From CAVTPU01 sp963736695 (lineage in GTDB: Bacteria > Actinomycetota > Actinomycetes > Mycobacteriales > Micromonosporaceae), in assembly GCA_963736695.1 (NCBI GenBank), contig CAVTPU010000004.1, forward strand, positions 2,108,001 through 2,172,000: a stretch of 64,000 nucleotides of DNA, given 5' to 3'. Below the pieces are notes generated by a model. That model was not told the origin of the DNA. It ran no database searches and saw only the letters and a list, made by a program, of their open reading frames with translations. This document shows positions 46,738 through 55,250 of the stretch, piece by piece (positions within the stretch are counted from its first letter, which is position 1; each line of letters begins with the position of its first letter). The position numbers and the translations under genes were made by a program.

Positions 46738-47820
46738 TCACTTCGGCGAAGCCGGCGATTCGACCTTCACCTTGCCCGCGATGATGTCCTGCTTGAGCTG
46801 CTCGACCTCAGCCTTGAGCGCAGCGTCGATCTTGCTGTCGAACTCGTGGTAAGGCGCGATCGAGACACCGTTGTTGGCAAGCGTGCCGAGGAACCCGTTC
46901 TCCGGCTTGAGGCTCTCGCCCTTGGCGCCCTTGAGCACAGCGTCCTTGACCGCGTCCGGGATGTTCTTCACCACTGTGGTGAGCAGCGCCGCACAGTCCG
47001 GCGTGCTGTCGCAGCCGTCGACGTCGACCCAGATGGTGCTGAACTTGCCGGTGGTCTTGGCGTCACCGGTGGTGCCCAGACCGGTGCCACCGGCGACCGG
47101 CATGATCACGTCGGCGCCCTGCGCCCGCAGGGTGTCGCTCTGCTGCTTGCCCTTCGCCGGCGAGGCGAAGTCGTTGGCGAAGAGCCCGTCCTGCTTGGCC
47201 TTGTCCCAGCCGAGCACCTGGACCTTCTTGCTCTTGACCATGTTGTAGTGCGCGACACCGTCGGCGAAACCATCCATGAAGATGGTCACCGGCGGGATCT
47301 TGAGTCCACCGTAGGTGCCGACCTTGCCAGTCGTGGAGTGGCCGGCGGCGAGATAACCGGCGAGGAAACCGGCTTCAGCGGTGTTGAACTGCATCGGATA
47401 GACGTTCGGAACGCCGATCTTCGCGTCGACGATGGCGAACTGCTGGTTGGGGTTGGCCTTGGCGATCTTCTCGGTGGCAGTGCCCATCAGCCCGCCGACG
47501 GCGAGGATGAAGTCGCACTTCTGGTTGACGAACTGCGTGAGGTTCGGCTCGTAGTCCGCCTCCGCGCTCGACGCCACGTTCTTGATCTCAACCTTCGGAT
47601 CGGCGGCCTTCGCCGCCTCCAGGCCCTTCCACGCCGAGGCGTTGAAGGACTTGTCGTCCAGGCCACCCTGATCGGTCACCATGCAGGCGACGTATTTCGC
47701 GGTCGTCCCGCCGTCGCTCGACTTGTCATCTTTAGGGGCTTCACCGCACGCTGCGGCAGCCAACGTCAGCCCGCCGACCGCAACCGCCGCGACAAGCCTC
47801 ATCCCACGCACTGGGCGCAA
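46738..47820 (-). CDS. BMP-family nucleoside-binding lipoprotein
   Basis: 360-aa substrate-binding lipoprotein of the BMP/PnrA family. N-terminal signal: VRGMRLVAAVAVGGLTLAAAAC, with lipid attachment expected on the Cys near residue 24. Then CMVTDQGGLDDKSFNASAWKGLEAA (ligand pocket, family signature), VNQKCDFILAVGGLM, FAIVDAKIGVPNVYPMQFNTAEAGFLAGYLAAG and VIMPVAGGTGLGT. TTG 47820 is preferred because AAGGAG lies 6 nt upstream and the signal peptide then has normal length. First gene of the nucleoside-import/salvage operon running to deoA. Confidence 0.93.
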   Translation of the reverse strand: MRPVRGMRLVAAVAVGGLTLAAAACGEAPKDDKSSDGGTTAKYVACMVTDQGGLDDKSFNASAWKGLEAAKAADPKVEIKNVASSAEADYEPNLTQFVNQKCDFILAVGGLMGTATEKIAKANPNQQFAIVDAKIGVPNVYPMQFNTAEAGFLAGYLAAGHSTTGKVGTYGGLKIPPVTIFMDGFADGVAHYNMVKSKKVQVLGWDKAKQDGLFANDFASPAKGKQQSDTLRAQGADVIMPVAGGTGLGTTGDAKTTGKFSTIWVDVDGCDSTPDCAALLTTVVKNIPDAVKDAVLKGAKGESLKPENGFLGTLANNGVSIAPYHEFDSKIDAALKAEVEQLKQDIIAGKVKVESPASPK

Positions 47821-48027
47821 GACGTTCTCCTTCCCCAGAAAGTCGCCCACCGCACCACCTGCGGCGGAACCACGTGACGGAGCGTACGCCGACATCCCGG
47901 CCAGTCCGCCAGGCCTCCCGGGTCGTCCACGCCCAGCGTTACCCTGCCGTAATAGATCTGTGCCGCTAGCCGTGACGTATCCGTTGGGCCGACGACCACA
48001 GAAGCCTCAAACGCCCCAGCGGACGAA

Positions 48028-48375
48028 TCAGTGCCAGAAGACCGCGACCGCCGCGTTAGCGAGGACGAGTCCGACGATGGCCATGAAATGCCCTGGATTC
48101 ACCGTTTCTCGACGACGCGGCACGAAGGTCATGACGAAGACCAGGATGGCCACGAGCAGCTTGACCGCGAGCCAACCGGGCTTGGCCTCGCCCTCGTCCT
48201 CATCCCCCCACGGCGCCGCGAGCACGAGACCCGTGATCAGCTGAACTCCGGCTCCCCAGATCATCACCGAGTTGATGCGGATCTTCCCACTGACGTATTG
48301 AGTCACCGCACCGCCGAGAAGCAGCGCGAATCCCACCAGATGGACATAGAAGACCACCGATCGTAGGATCTCCAT
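48028..48375 (-). CDS. Small four-helix membrane protein, unknown
   Basis: 115-aa hydrophobic protein with four predicted helices, at about residues 5-25, 36-54, 68-84 and 95-114. A conserved-looking charged loop WGDEDEGEAKPGW joins helices 2 and 3. His12 in YVHLVGFALLLGG resembles the first helix of CopD- or heme-type four-helix membrane proteins, but no second matching His pair is clear. ATG 48375 is preceded by AAGGGAAG. It stands between the bmp gene and the LacI gene on the same strand. No function assigned. Confidence 0.7.
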   Translation of the reverse strand: MEILRSVVFYVHLVGFALLLGGAVTQYVSGKIRINSVMIWGAGVQLITGLVLAAPWGDEDEGEAKPGWLAVKLLVAILVFVMTFVPRRRETVNPGHFMAIVGLVLANAAVAVFWH

Positions 48376-48425
48376 ATCTGGTTCTTCCCTTCACCTGATG
48401 ATGCGAGTCGCAGCGAGTATGTCAG

Positions 48426-48440
48426 GCCACGTCACGTGGC
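48426..48440. terminator. Short hairpin after the lacI-type gene
   Basis: gccacg (48426-48431) and cgtggc (48435-48440) are complementary around tca. It abuts the stop codon of the LacI-type gene. Short, without T-run; weak evidence for termination. Confidence 0.3.
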
Positions 48441-49603
48441 TACCGACGAACACCGCGAGGCTTGCCGCCGCTCGGCTTTCCCCCCGTACGCGTCGGTAGT
48501 TGGCGCACGCGGGCCGGTTCCGCCGCCTCGGCGATGGGTTGGCCGCCGTGCTCTCCAGGCGTGACTACCGGCGCCGGGCCGGTGGACGAACGCACCACGA
48601 GTTCGGGACGAAACAGGAACTCGGTTCGAGGCACCGGAAGACCACCGATCTCGTCGAGCAACGCGCCGACCGCGGCCCGGCACATCGCGGCGACCGGCTG
48701 CCGAACCGTCGTCAGTGGAGGATCGGTGAAACCGATCAGTGGCGAGTCGTCGAACCCGATCACCGACACGTCGTCGGGCACGGACAATCCCCGCTGCCGG
48801 ATCGCCCGCACGGCACCCAACGCCATGAGGTCAGAGCCGCAGACGATGCCCGTCACCCCGGCGTCGAGCAGCTGGTCGGCGGCCGCGTAGCCACCCTCCA
48901 CCGAATAGATCGAGTGCAGGACCAAGGGTTCGTCGTCGTCGACCCTCTCGTGACGCCGCATCGCCCGCCGAAAACCGGCCGTCTTGCGCTGTGCCGGAAT
49001 GAACCGTTCGGGACCGACCGCGAGCCCGATCCGGTGGTGCCCGAGCGAGGCGAGGTGTGCCACGGCCAGTTCGGAGGCGACCCCGTCATCGCACGAGATG
49101 AACGGGGCGTCGACATCGGTCGGGGCGCCGTTGACCATCACGATCGGCAGGCGTTGGGCGACCAGCTTCGCATAGCGACCGGAGTCGGCTGTGGAGTCGG
49201 CGTGCAGACCAGAAACGAAGACGATGCCCGAGATGGCCCGCTCGAGCAGCAGGTCGATGTAGTCGTCCTCGGTCGTGCCGCCGGGCCACTGCGTGCACAG
49301 GATAGTGGTGTAGCCGGCCTGGGTCAGTTCCCGTTCCACCCGCTGCGCGAACATCGGGAAGATCGGATTCTCCAGCTCCGGAATGATCAAACCGATGAGG
49401 CCGAGACGTCGCTGGCGCAGCCGCGCGGGCCGTTCGCCGCCCAACAGATCAAGGGCGGTGAGAACAGCCTCCCGGGTAGCGTCCGAGACACCTGGTTTCC
49501 CGTTGAGCACCCGGCTGACTGTGGCCTCACTGACGCCGGCCTGAACCGCGATATCGGCGAGCCGTGCCTTCACAGGCATGGACTCTACCGGCAATGATCG
49601 CAT
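48440..49603 (-). CDS. LacI-family transcriptional regulator (first of two paralogues)
   Basis: 387-aa regulator. N-terminal helix-turn-helix RLADIAVQAGVSEATVSRVLNGKPGVSDATREAVLTAL, hinge near residue 60, then a periplasmic-binding-like sensor domain: IGLIIPELENPIFPMFAQRVERELTQAGY, SGIVFVSGLHADS, VNGAPTDVDAPFISCDD, LGHHRIGL, ITGIVCGSDLMALGA-like sequence and VIGFDDSPLIGFTDPPLTTVRQP. It ends in a basic GGKPSGGKPRG tail. ATG 49603 shares its A with the stop of the upstream glycosidase gene (TGATG), so it is probably translated with it. Close paralogue of the regulator at 53534 (see findings). Likely controls maltodextrin genes. Confidence 0.9.
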   Translation of the reverse strand: MRSLPVESMPVKARLADIAVQAGVSEATVSRVLNGKPGVSDATREAVLTALDLLGGERPARLRQRRLGLIGLIIPELENPIFPMFAQRVERELTQAGYTTILCTQWPGGTTEDDYIDLLLERAISGIVFVSGLHADSTADSGRYAKLVAQRLPIVMVNGAPTDVDAPFISCDDGVASELAVAHLASLGHHRIGLAVGPERFIPAQRKTAGFRRAMRRHERVDDDEPLVLHSIYSVEGGYAAADQLLDAGVTGIVCGSDLMALGAVRAIRQRGLSVPDDVSVIGFDDSPLIGFTDPPLTTVRQPVAAMCRAAVGALLDEIGGLPVPRTEFLFRPELVVRSSTGPAPVVTPGEHGGQPIAEAAEPARVRQLPTRTGGKPSGGKPRGVRR

Positions 49604-51300
49604 CAGCGGATCGTCCACCACGCGGCCGTGTCGGGCCCGAGTCTGCCGTCGGCGGTGAGCTCATCGCTGACGATCACCGGCGGACCATCGATCACGGGTG
49701 CCCCGAGGTCGGTGATCGCCACCGGTTCGGTTCCCTGATTGACCACGCACACCACGCTCGGCGAGCCGTCTCGACCGGCCCGCACAAAGGCCAGCACCTC
49801 GTCGTCGGGCCGGCTCAACCAGCGCAGTTCACCGTCACCGAGCGCGGCAAGATCACGGCGCAGCCGCAGGGCGCGCCGATAGAGCGACAGGGTCGACCCG
49901 GGGTCGGCCGACTGCGCCTCGACGCTCAACTCACGCCACGTCGCGGGCTGCGGCAGCCACGGACGTGATCCGGACGGGCCGAATCCATATGGCTCCTCGG
50001 CGCCCGCCCACGGCAGCGGCACCCGACAACCGTCCCGCCCCAACTCAGCTCCCTCGGTGCGGTGGAAGATCGGATCCTGACGCGCCTCCGCCGGCAGGTC
50101 GAAGATCTCCGGCAGACCGAGTTCCTCGCCCTGATAGAGATAGACCGAGCCGGGCAGCGCGAACATGAGCAGCGTCGCGGCCCTGGCCCGGCGCAGACCG
50201 GTCGCCGGGTCGGCCTGCGCCGTCGCGCTGTCCGCGGATCCAGCCCCACCTGCGGTTCCACCCACCCCGGCAGCGAGCCGAGAGGCGTGCCGCACGACGT
50301 CGTGATTGGAGAGCACCCAGGTCGCCGGCGCCCCCACCTCCGCCATCACCGCGAGAGACGCGTCGACGACCTGGCGATATTTCGCCCCCGACCACGCGGT
50401 GCCCAGAAACTCGAAGTTGAACGCCTGATGCAGTTCGTCTGGCCGCACGTAACGGGCGGTCCGACCGAGGTCGGGCAGCCACGCTTCGGCGACCGCGATC
50501 CGCTCCGGCTCATAGGTGTCCAAGATGGACCGCCACTGACGATAGATCTCGTGGACACCGTCTTGGTCGAAATACGGCGTGGGATCGCCACTGAGCAGAT
50601 CGGTTCCGGCCTCCGCCGCGTCGGGCAGCCCGGCGGCCTTCACCATGCCGTGCGCGACGTCGATGCGAATGCCGTCGACCCCACGGTCGAGCCAGAACCG
50701 CAGCACGTCGGCGAACTCGGCCCGCACATCCGGGTGCTCCCAGTTGAAGTCGGGCTGCTCCGGCGCGAACAGGTGCAGATACCACTCGCCGTCCGGCAGC
50801 CGGGTCCAAGCCGGGCCGCGAAAGATCGACTGCCAGTTGTTAGGCGGGTTGTCACCGGGCCGAATGTGGAACCTGTCGCGTTCCGGCGCTCCTGGGCCGG
50901 CCGCGACCGCCGCCTCAAACCACGCGTGCTCGGTCGAACAGTGGTTGGGCACGATGTCGATGATGACGCGCAGCCCACGGGTGTGCGCCTCGACGATGAG
51001 TTCGTCGAGGTCGGCGAGGTCACCCAGGGTCGGGTCAACGGCACGATAGTCGGCGACGTCATAGCCCCCGTCGGCCATCGGAGAGCGATAGAAGGGTGTG
51101 AGCCAGAGCGCGTCGACGCCGAGGTCGACCAGATAGTCGAGACGGCTGGTGACACCACGAATGTCGCCGATGCCGTCCCCGTCGTTGTCGGCGAAGCTGC
51201 GCACGTAGACCTGATAGATCACCGCGTCGCGGGCCCATGACCGCGTGCCGTCTGCCGCCCCGTCTATGGCGGACACGTTCATCATCGCTTCAGTGGACAT
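49603..51300 (-). CDS. GH13 alpha-glucosidase (oligo-1,6-glucosidase/maltase type)
   Basis: 565-aa GH13 enzyme. Seen: DAVIYQVYVRSFADNDGDGIGDIRG near residue 25, GVDALWLTPFYRSPMADGGYDVADY, region DIVPNHCSTEHAWFEAA, the nucleophile in VDGIRIDVAHGMVKAA near residue 205, the acid in IAVAEAWLPD near residue 265 and WVLSNHDVVRHASRL near residue 325. Active on maltose or isomaltose-type oligosaccharides. No signal peptide, hence cytoplasmic. ATG 51300 has AAAGG placed 9 nt upstream. It follows the neopullulanase-like gene by 54 nt and is coupled to lacI downstream. Confidence 0.93.
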   Translation of the reverse strand: MSTEAMMNVSAIDGAADGTRSWARDAVIYQVYVRSFADNDGDGIGDIRGVTSRLDYLVDLGVDALWLTPFYRSPMADGGYDVADYRAVDPTLGDLADLDELIVEAHTRGLRVIIDIVPNHCSTEHAWFEAAVAAGPGAPERDRFHIRPGDNPPNNWQSIFRGPAWTRLPDGEWYLHLFAPEQPDFNWEHPDVRAEFADVLRFWLDRGVDGIRIDVAHGMVKAAGLPDAAEAGTDLLSGDPTPYFDQDGVHEIYRQWRSILDTYEPERIAVAEAWLPDLGRTARYVRPDELHQAFNFEFLGTAWSGAKYRQVVDASLAVMAEVGAPATWVLSNHDVVRHASRLAAGVGGTAGGAGSADSATAQADPATGLRRARAATLLMFALPGSVYLYQGEELGLPEIFDLPAEARQDPIFHRTEGAELGRDGCRVPLPWAGAEEPYGFGPSGSRPWLPQPATWRELSVEAQSADPGSTLSLYRRALRLRRDLAALGDGELRWLSRPDDEVLAFVRAGRDGSPSVVCVVNQGTEPVAITDLGAPVIDGPPVIVSDELTADGRLGPDTAAWWTIR

Positions 51301-51354
51301 CGCGAACGAACAACCTTTCCCCAACGTGCCCACCCGGTGCGGATGGGCGATCGG

Positions 51355-53220
51355 TTAACCGAAGTGCCAGACCTGCGTCGTCGGCCCCGCGCCCGGCAGG
51401 ACCACCCGCCCGCCCGGTCGCACCTGAGCCTGCGCGCCACCATAGACGTTGACCAGTGACGCTTCCCCGAGCCCGGACACGACCAGGTCGGGTCCGGTGG
51501 CTCGGCGGGCGAGCACGAGCAGACGTTGATCGACTGTCTCGCGCAGAAAGACCATGGTGTCCTTGGCCGCGTGCACCCACCGCAGTCCGCCGTGGCGCAG
51601 GGCCGGGTTGTCCCGACGGAGTCGAATGAGTTCCTCATAAACCCGAAGGGTCGCCTGGTCCCAGCTCTGCGGCCGGTGCCAGGGCATCGGCTCGCGCGAC
51701 TCCTCGCCGTTGCGTCCCGTGAGCCCGAGTTCGTCACCAGCGAAGATCATGGGAACGCCGGGGAGAGTCATCTGCAGGCCGACCGCGACCTGGGCCCGCG
51801 CGGGGTCGCCGGCGACGGTGCGGATCCTCGCCGTGTCGTGCGAGCTGGTGATCGTCCACGAGTGGGCCATCGCCCGCCAGGACATGCCCGCCCCAAAGGC
51901 CCGCATGGTCGCCGCCGTCGCCTCAGCGTCGCGGGCCGGGACCGCGCCAGGCACGCCGAGGAAGTCGACCAAATCGAGGTCGGGTGAACGCAGCCAGCTC
52001 CACACGGGACGGGTGAAACCGGAGTAGTTCATGGTGGCGTGCCAGCCGTCGGCGTCGAGATCCTCGGCGGCGTCGTGCGCGTGCTCGGCGACGACCAACG
52101 CGTCGGGCCGAACCGCGTGCACCGCGCGCCGCAGCAGCCGCGCGACCTCGTGCGTGAAGGAGTCCGGTCCGCACCGTCCGGTCATGTTCGCGACGTCGAC
52201 CCGCCAACCATCCACATCGTACGGCGAAGTCAGCCAGCGGGTCGCGATCGACGACGTCATGTCGTGGGCCGGGCCAACCCCGAGCCCCGTCGCGCCGGAC
52301 TCCCCGCCGGGGCCGAAGAAGTGGCGTCGCAGCCGAGCGCTGCCCCAGTTGAGCTTCGGCAACGACGCAACCCCCTGCCACGACTCATAGTCGTCGCCGC
52401 GGAAGTAGAACATCTCCCGATCGGGTCCGGCCGGGTCCGCGAGTGCGTCGGTGAACCACGGGTGACTCGCTCCACAGTGGTTTGTCGTGAGGTCGCTGAT
52501 GATCCGCATGCCCGAGGCGTGCACGGCGCCCGCGAGCCGGGCCAACGCTTCGTCACCGCCAAGAGCCGGGTCGACGTGGTCGAAGGACGCCGCGTCATAG
52601 CGGTGGTTGGACCGGCTGGGAAATATCGGCGTCAGATAGATGGTGTTCACGCCGAGCCGGCGCAGGTGGTCCAGTCGGTCGACGATGCCGTCGAGGTCAC
52701 CGCCGTAGAACTGCAGCGGGGTCTCGGGGCCTCGACCGATGACGGGGGTATCCCAGTCGCATGCGATCGCCCACGGCGGCGTTGGCCGACCCGCGGCCCG
52801 GTCCGATCGGGAAAATCGGTCGGGAAAGATCTGATAAATCACCGCATCGGCCGACCACGCGGGCGGCGGCGACCAGGTCACCAGCTGGAAATCGGTCTGG
52901 TCGGGCACATCGTGGCCGACCAGACCGGCGGCGCTGAGCCATCGGGCGCCACCCGGCCCGTCGAGAAGGAATCGATAGCGTGTGACCGGGTTGCGCATCG
53001 ACACATCGACCCGCCACCACGTTTCGCCCGCCCCGACTTTGTCCACTGTGGCCTCGGCAAAAGCCGGTTCACCGTCCGGAGTGGACCGCAGGTGAACTCC
53101 GGTGACGCCAGCGGAGTCGGGCACCCGCACCCGCACCGTCACCCGATCGCCGAGGGCGGGCTCGGGATTGTCGACGAAGAGTCCGGACCCGTCGTGGTGG
53201 GGGGTGTCGCACCAGTCCAT
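51355..53220 (-). CDS. GH13 neopullulanase/cyclomaltodextrinase-like enzyme
   Basis: 621-aa GH13 enzyme with an N-terminal beta-rich domain (CBM34-like, residues about 1-130) as in neopullulanases and cyclomaltodextrinases. Catalytic barrel: DAVIYQIFPDRFSRSDRAAG, GGDLDGIVDRLDHLRRLGVNTIYLTPIFPS, DLTTNHCG, the nucleophile in DVDGWRVDVANMTG near residue 330, the acid in LVVAEHAHDAAED near residue 370 and SSHDTARIRT near residue 450. No signal peptide visible. It should split linear or cyclic maltodextrins inside the cell. ATG 53220 fits the start of the N-domain; an earlier in-frame start is possible. It is divergent from the second LacI gene with an operator-like repeat between. Confidence 0.9.
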   Translation of the reverse strand: MDWCDTPHHDGSGLFVDNPEPALGDRVTVRVRVPDSAGVTGVHLRSTPDGEPAFAEATVDKVGAGETWWRVDVSMRNPVTRYRFLLDGPGGARWLSAAGLVGHDVPDQTDFQLVTWSPPPAWSADAVIYQIFPDRFSRSDRAAGRPTPPWAIACDWDTPVIGRGPETPLQFYGGDLDGIVDRLDHLRRLGVNTIYLTPIFPSRSNHRYDAASFDHVDPALGGDEALARLAGAVHASGMRIISDLTTNHCGASHPWFTDALADPAGPDREMFYFRGDDYESWQGVASLPKLNWGSARLRRHFFGPGGESGATGLGVGPAHDMTSSIATRWLTSPYDVDGWRVDVANMTGRCGPDSFTHEVARLLRRAVHAVRPDALVVAEHAHDAAEDLDADGWHATMNYSGFTRPVWSWLRSPDLDLVDFLGVPGAVPARDAEATAATMRAFGAGMSWRAMAHSWTITSSHDTARIRTVAGDPARAQVAVGLQMTLPGVPMIFAGDELGLTGRNGEESREPMPWHRPQSWDQATLRVYEELIRLRRDNPALRHGGLRWVHAAKDTMVFLRETVDQRLLVLARRATGPDLVVSGLGEASLVNVYGGAQAQVRPGGRVVLPGAGPTTQVWHFG

Positions 53221-53485
53221 CACCGCGCCGCCCGAGGCATCATGGTCGGCCGGGGAACCGCGCCACGCGCGCCGATCGGCCACCTCAGGGCGATCGGCGG
53301 AGGCGGCGACACCCGTGGCGCGGATGGCATCGATGCTCCTGTCAACGAGGGGTGAGACACAGTCGACTCACGGGCCAGCGCCCGCGCGAAATAGTGCGAA
53401 TGATTCACCACGATGCAGCGGTGCGTGATGGGACAGAACACGGTCTGCAGCGCACGCTAGCAACTCTTTGCAATAAATGGAAGAG

Positions 53486-53505
53486 CTTGCAACGCCACGT
53501 GCAAG
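53486..53505. promoter_or_regulatory. Candidate LacI-type operator (CTTGCA-N8-TGCAAG)
   Basis: Perfect inverted repeat of cttgca (53486-53491) and tgcaag (53500-53505), flanked by partial copies ctttgca (53467-53473) and cttgcc (53508-53513). CTTGCA-type repeats are the sites reported, from memory, for maltose regulators of Streptomyces. It lies over the expected -35 region of the regulator gene at 53534, suggesting autoregulation and control of the divergent GH13 operon. Confidence 0.55.
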
Positions 53506-53520
53506 AACTTGCCGCTGCGT

Positions 53521-53526
53521 TATAGT
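53521..53526 (+). promoter_or_regulatory. -10 (TATAGT) for second lacI-type gene
   Basis: Near-consensus hexamer ending 7 nt before ATG 53534; the operator-like repeat overlaps the -35 position. Leaderless geometry. Confidence 0.55.
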
Positions 53527-53533
53527 CTTTGCT

Positions 53534-54568
53534 ATGCGGGCCCGGCTCTCCGATATCGCGGCACAGGCCGATGTCAGCGAGGCCACTGTGTCGCGTGTGC
53601 TCAATGATCGCCCCGGCGTCGCGACCGAGACACGCCAAGCGGTGCTCGCCGCACTCGACATCCTCGGCTATGAACGCCCTGCTCGTCTGCGCAAACGCAG
53701 CGCCGGACTCGTCGGCTTGGTCGTGCCCGAGTTGGACAATCCGATCTTTCCGGCTTTCGCCCAGGCGATCGAGTCGGTCCTCGCTCAGCAGGGCTACACG
53801 CCAGTGTTGTGCACCCAGACCGCCGGCGGGGTGACCGAGGACGAATATGTCGAGATGCTGCTCGACCGGCAGGTCAGTGGCATCGTGTTCGTCTCCGGAC
53901 TGCACGCCGACACCAGCACCGACCCCGACCGCTATCGGCGGCTCGTCACACGCAAACTGCCCGTCGTGCTGATCAACGGATTCGTGCGGGGGGTCGAGGC
54001 CCCATTCGTCTCGTGCGACGACAAGACCGCAGGCGACATGGCGGTGAGTCACCTCGCGGCGCTGGGCCACCGGCGAATCGGCTTGATCTCAGGCCCCGAC
54101 AGGTTCCTCCCCGTTCAGCGCAAACTATCCGGCTATCGGACCGCCATGACCCGACTCTTCCATCTCGACGCCGCCACGCTCGACACGCTCGTCGAGTTGA
54201 CCCTCTTCGGGGTCGAGGGCGGCGCCGCAGCGGCGGGCCGGTTGCTCGAACGCGGCGTCACTGGCATCGTGTGCGGGTCTGACCTCATGGCGTTGGGTGC
54301 CATCAGGGAAGCCCGTGCTCGAGGTTTCGCGGTGCCGGAAGACATCTCGGTGGTGGGTTATGACGACTCCCCGCTCATTGCCTTCACCGACCCGCCGCTG
54401 AGCACTGTCCGTCAGCCGGTCACCGCCATGGCTGCCGCAGCGGTTCGTGCCCTGGTCGACGAGGTCAACGGACAAGCGGCACCGCACTCGGAATATGTGT
54501 TCCGCCCTGAGTTGGTCATGCGTGGGTCGACCGCGGCCGCACCAGCCGCCGCGCGTACCGCAGCCTGA
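53534..54568 (+). CDS. LacI-family transcriptional regulator (second paralogue)
   Basis: 344-aa regulator. HTH: RLSDIAAQADVSEATVSRVLNDRPGVATETRQAVLAAL, then GLVGLVVPELDNPIFPAFAQAIES, SGIVFVSGLHADTSTDPDRY, INGFVRGVEAPFVSCDDKTAGDM, LGHRRIGLISGP, GIVCGSDLMALGAIREAR and YDDSPLIAFTDPPLSTVRQP. It closely parallels the protein at 48440 throughout, so the pair arose by duplication. ATG 53534 follows a TATAGT hexamer by 7 nt with an operator-like repeat just upstream. Predicted repressor of the divergent GH13 genes and of itself; the effector is probably a maltooligosaccharide, inferred. Confidence 0.92.
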   Translation: MRARLSDIAAQADVSEATVSRVLNDRPGVATETRQAVLAALDILGYERPARLRKRSAGLVGLVVPELDNPIFPAFAQAIESVLAQQGYTPVLCTQTAGGVTEDEYVEMLLDRQVSGIVFVSGLHADTSTDPDRYRRLVTRKLPVVLINGFVRGVEAPFVSCDDKTAGDMAVSHLAALGHRRIGLISGPDRFLPVQRKLSGYRTAMTRLFHLDAATLDTLVELTLFGVEGGAAAAGRLLERGVTGIVCGSDLMALGAIREARARGFAVPEDISVVGYDDSPLIAFTDPPLSTVRQPVTAMAAAAVRALVDEVNGQAAPHSEYVFRPELVMRGSTAAAPAAARTAA

Positions 54569-54643
54569 CCGGAGACTTTTCGACCACACCGACCGTTGCG
54601 CGCCACCCAGTCGCATGCGCCGGGCCGACGATTTGAGCGGCCC

Positions 54644-54699
54644 ATCGAGCCGGGCGGACGTGTCGGACACCTTGTCGATGTCGAACCGCCCGGCTCGAT
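54644..54699. terminator. Strong hairpin between convergent genes
   Basis: Perfect 14-bp stem (54644-54657 with 54686-54699) around a 28-nt spacer that itself contains tgtcggaca. Lies between the second LacI gene and the convergent acidic protein gene. Bidirectional terminator is likely. Confidence 0.7.
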
Positions 54700-54707
54700 C
54701 CGCCGGT

Positions 54708-55166
54708 TCAGGATCCGGTGGAGAGTTTCGCTCCGATGCGGGCGAAGCCGGCGCGGATCTCCTCGGGCGAGGGCGGCGCGGTCGGCTCGACCTCTTCATA
54801 TTCCGCTTCCTCGTCGTCGCCATCGTGGTCGTGGAACTCATCGTCCACGGAGACCTCGAGGTCTTCGGCCACGATCATGTCGGTCTCGTCCTCGTCCTCG
54901 TCGGAGGCGGCCGCGACCCGAGCAGAGGCGATCTCGTTCTTGATCTCGTCGACTGAGGAGTGTGGCAGCAGCGGCTCCACGACCGCCATGAGTTCTTCGT
55001 CCGCCACGACCGTCTCGGCCAACGCGAGCGCGTGGTCTCGCTCATATGGCCCGCAGACCACGGGCTCCCACTCCTCAGCGTCGTCGAGTGGGCCAAATGT
55101 GATGATCCAAGGCAGCGACAAAACCGGCGAATCGTCCGGCAGGTCGAGGGTTACGAGGGCTCCCAC
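54708..55166 (-). CDS. Acidic conserved hypothetical protein
   Basis: 152-aa very acidic protein of unknown function. N-terminal half: GALVTLDLPDDSPVLSLPWI then ITFGPLDDAEEWEPVVCGPYERDHALALAETVVADEELMAVVEPLLP, which looks like a small globular domain. The C-terminal half is Asp/Glu-rich (EDEDETD, DHDGDDEEAEYEEVE) and ends APPSPEEIRAGFARIGAKL. GTG 55166 is preferred, with AAAGG upstream. It is convergent with the LacI gene. The acidic stretch recalls the protein at 28365, though no homology is evident. Confidence 0.7.
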   Translation of the reverse strand: MGALVTLDLPDDSPVLSLPWIITFGPLDDAEEWEPVVCGPYERDHALALAETVVADEELMAVVEPLLPHSSVDEIKNEIASARVAAASDEDEDETDMIVAEDLEVSVDDEFHDHDGDDEEAEYEEVEPTAPPSPEEIRAGFARIGAKLSTGS

Positions 55167-55250
55167 GTGCGTACCTTTCAGTTGAATGTCGTCATTCGAC
55201 GGTTGTCGACCGATCCGGCGTGACGCCGACCGGCCCACTCACGGCGCCCA

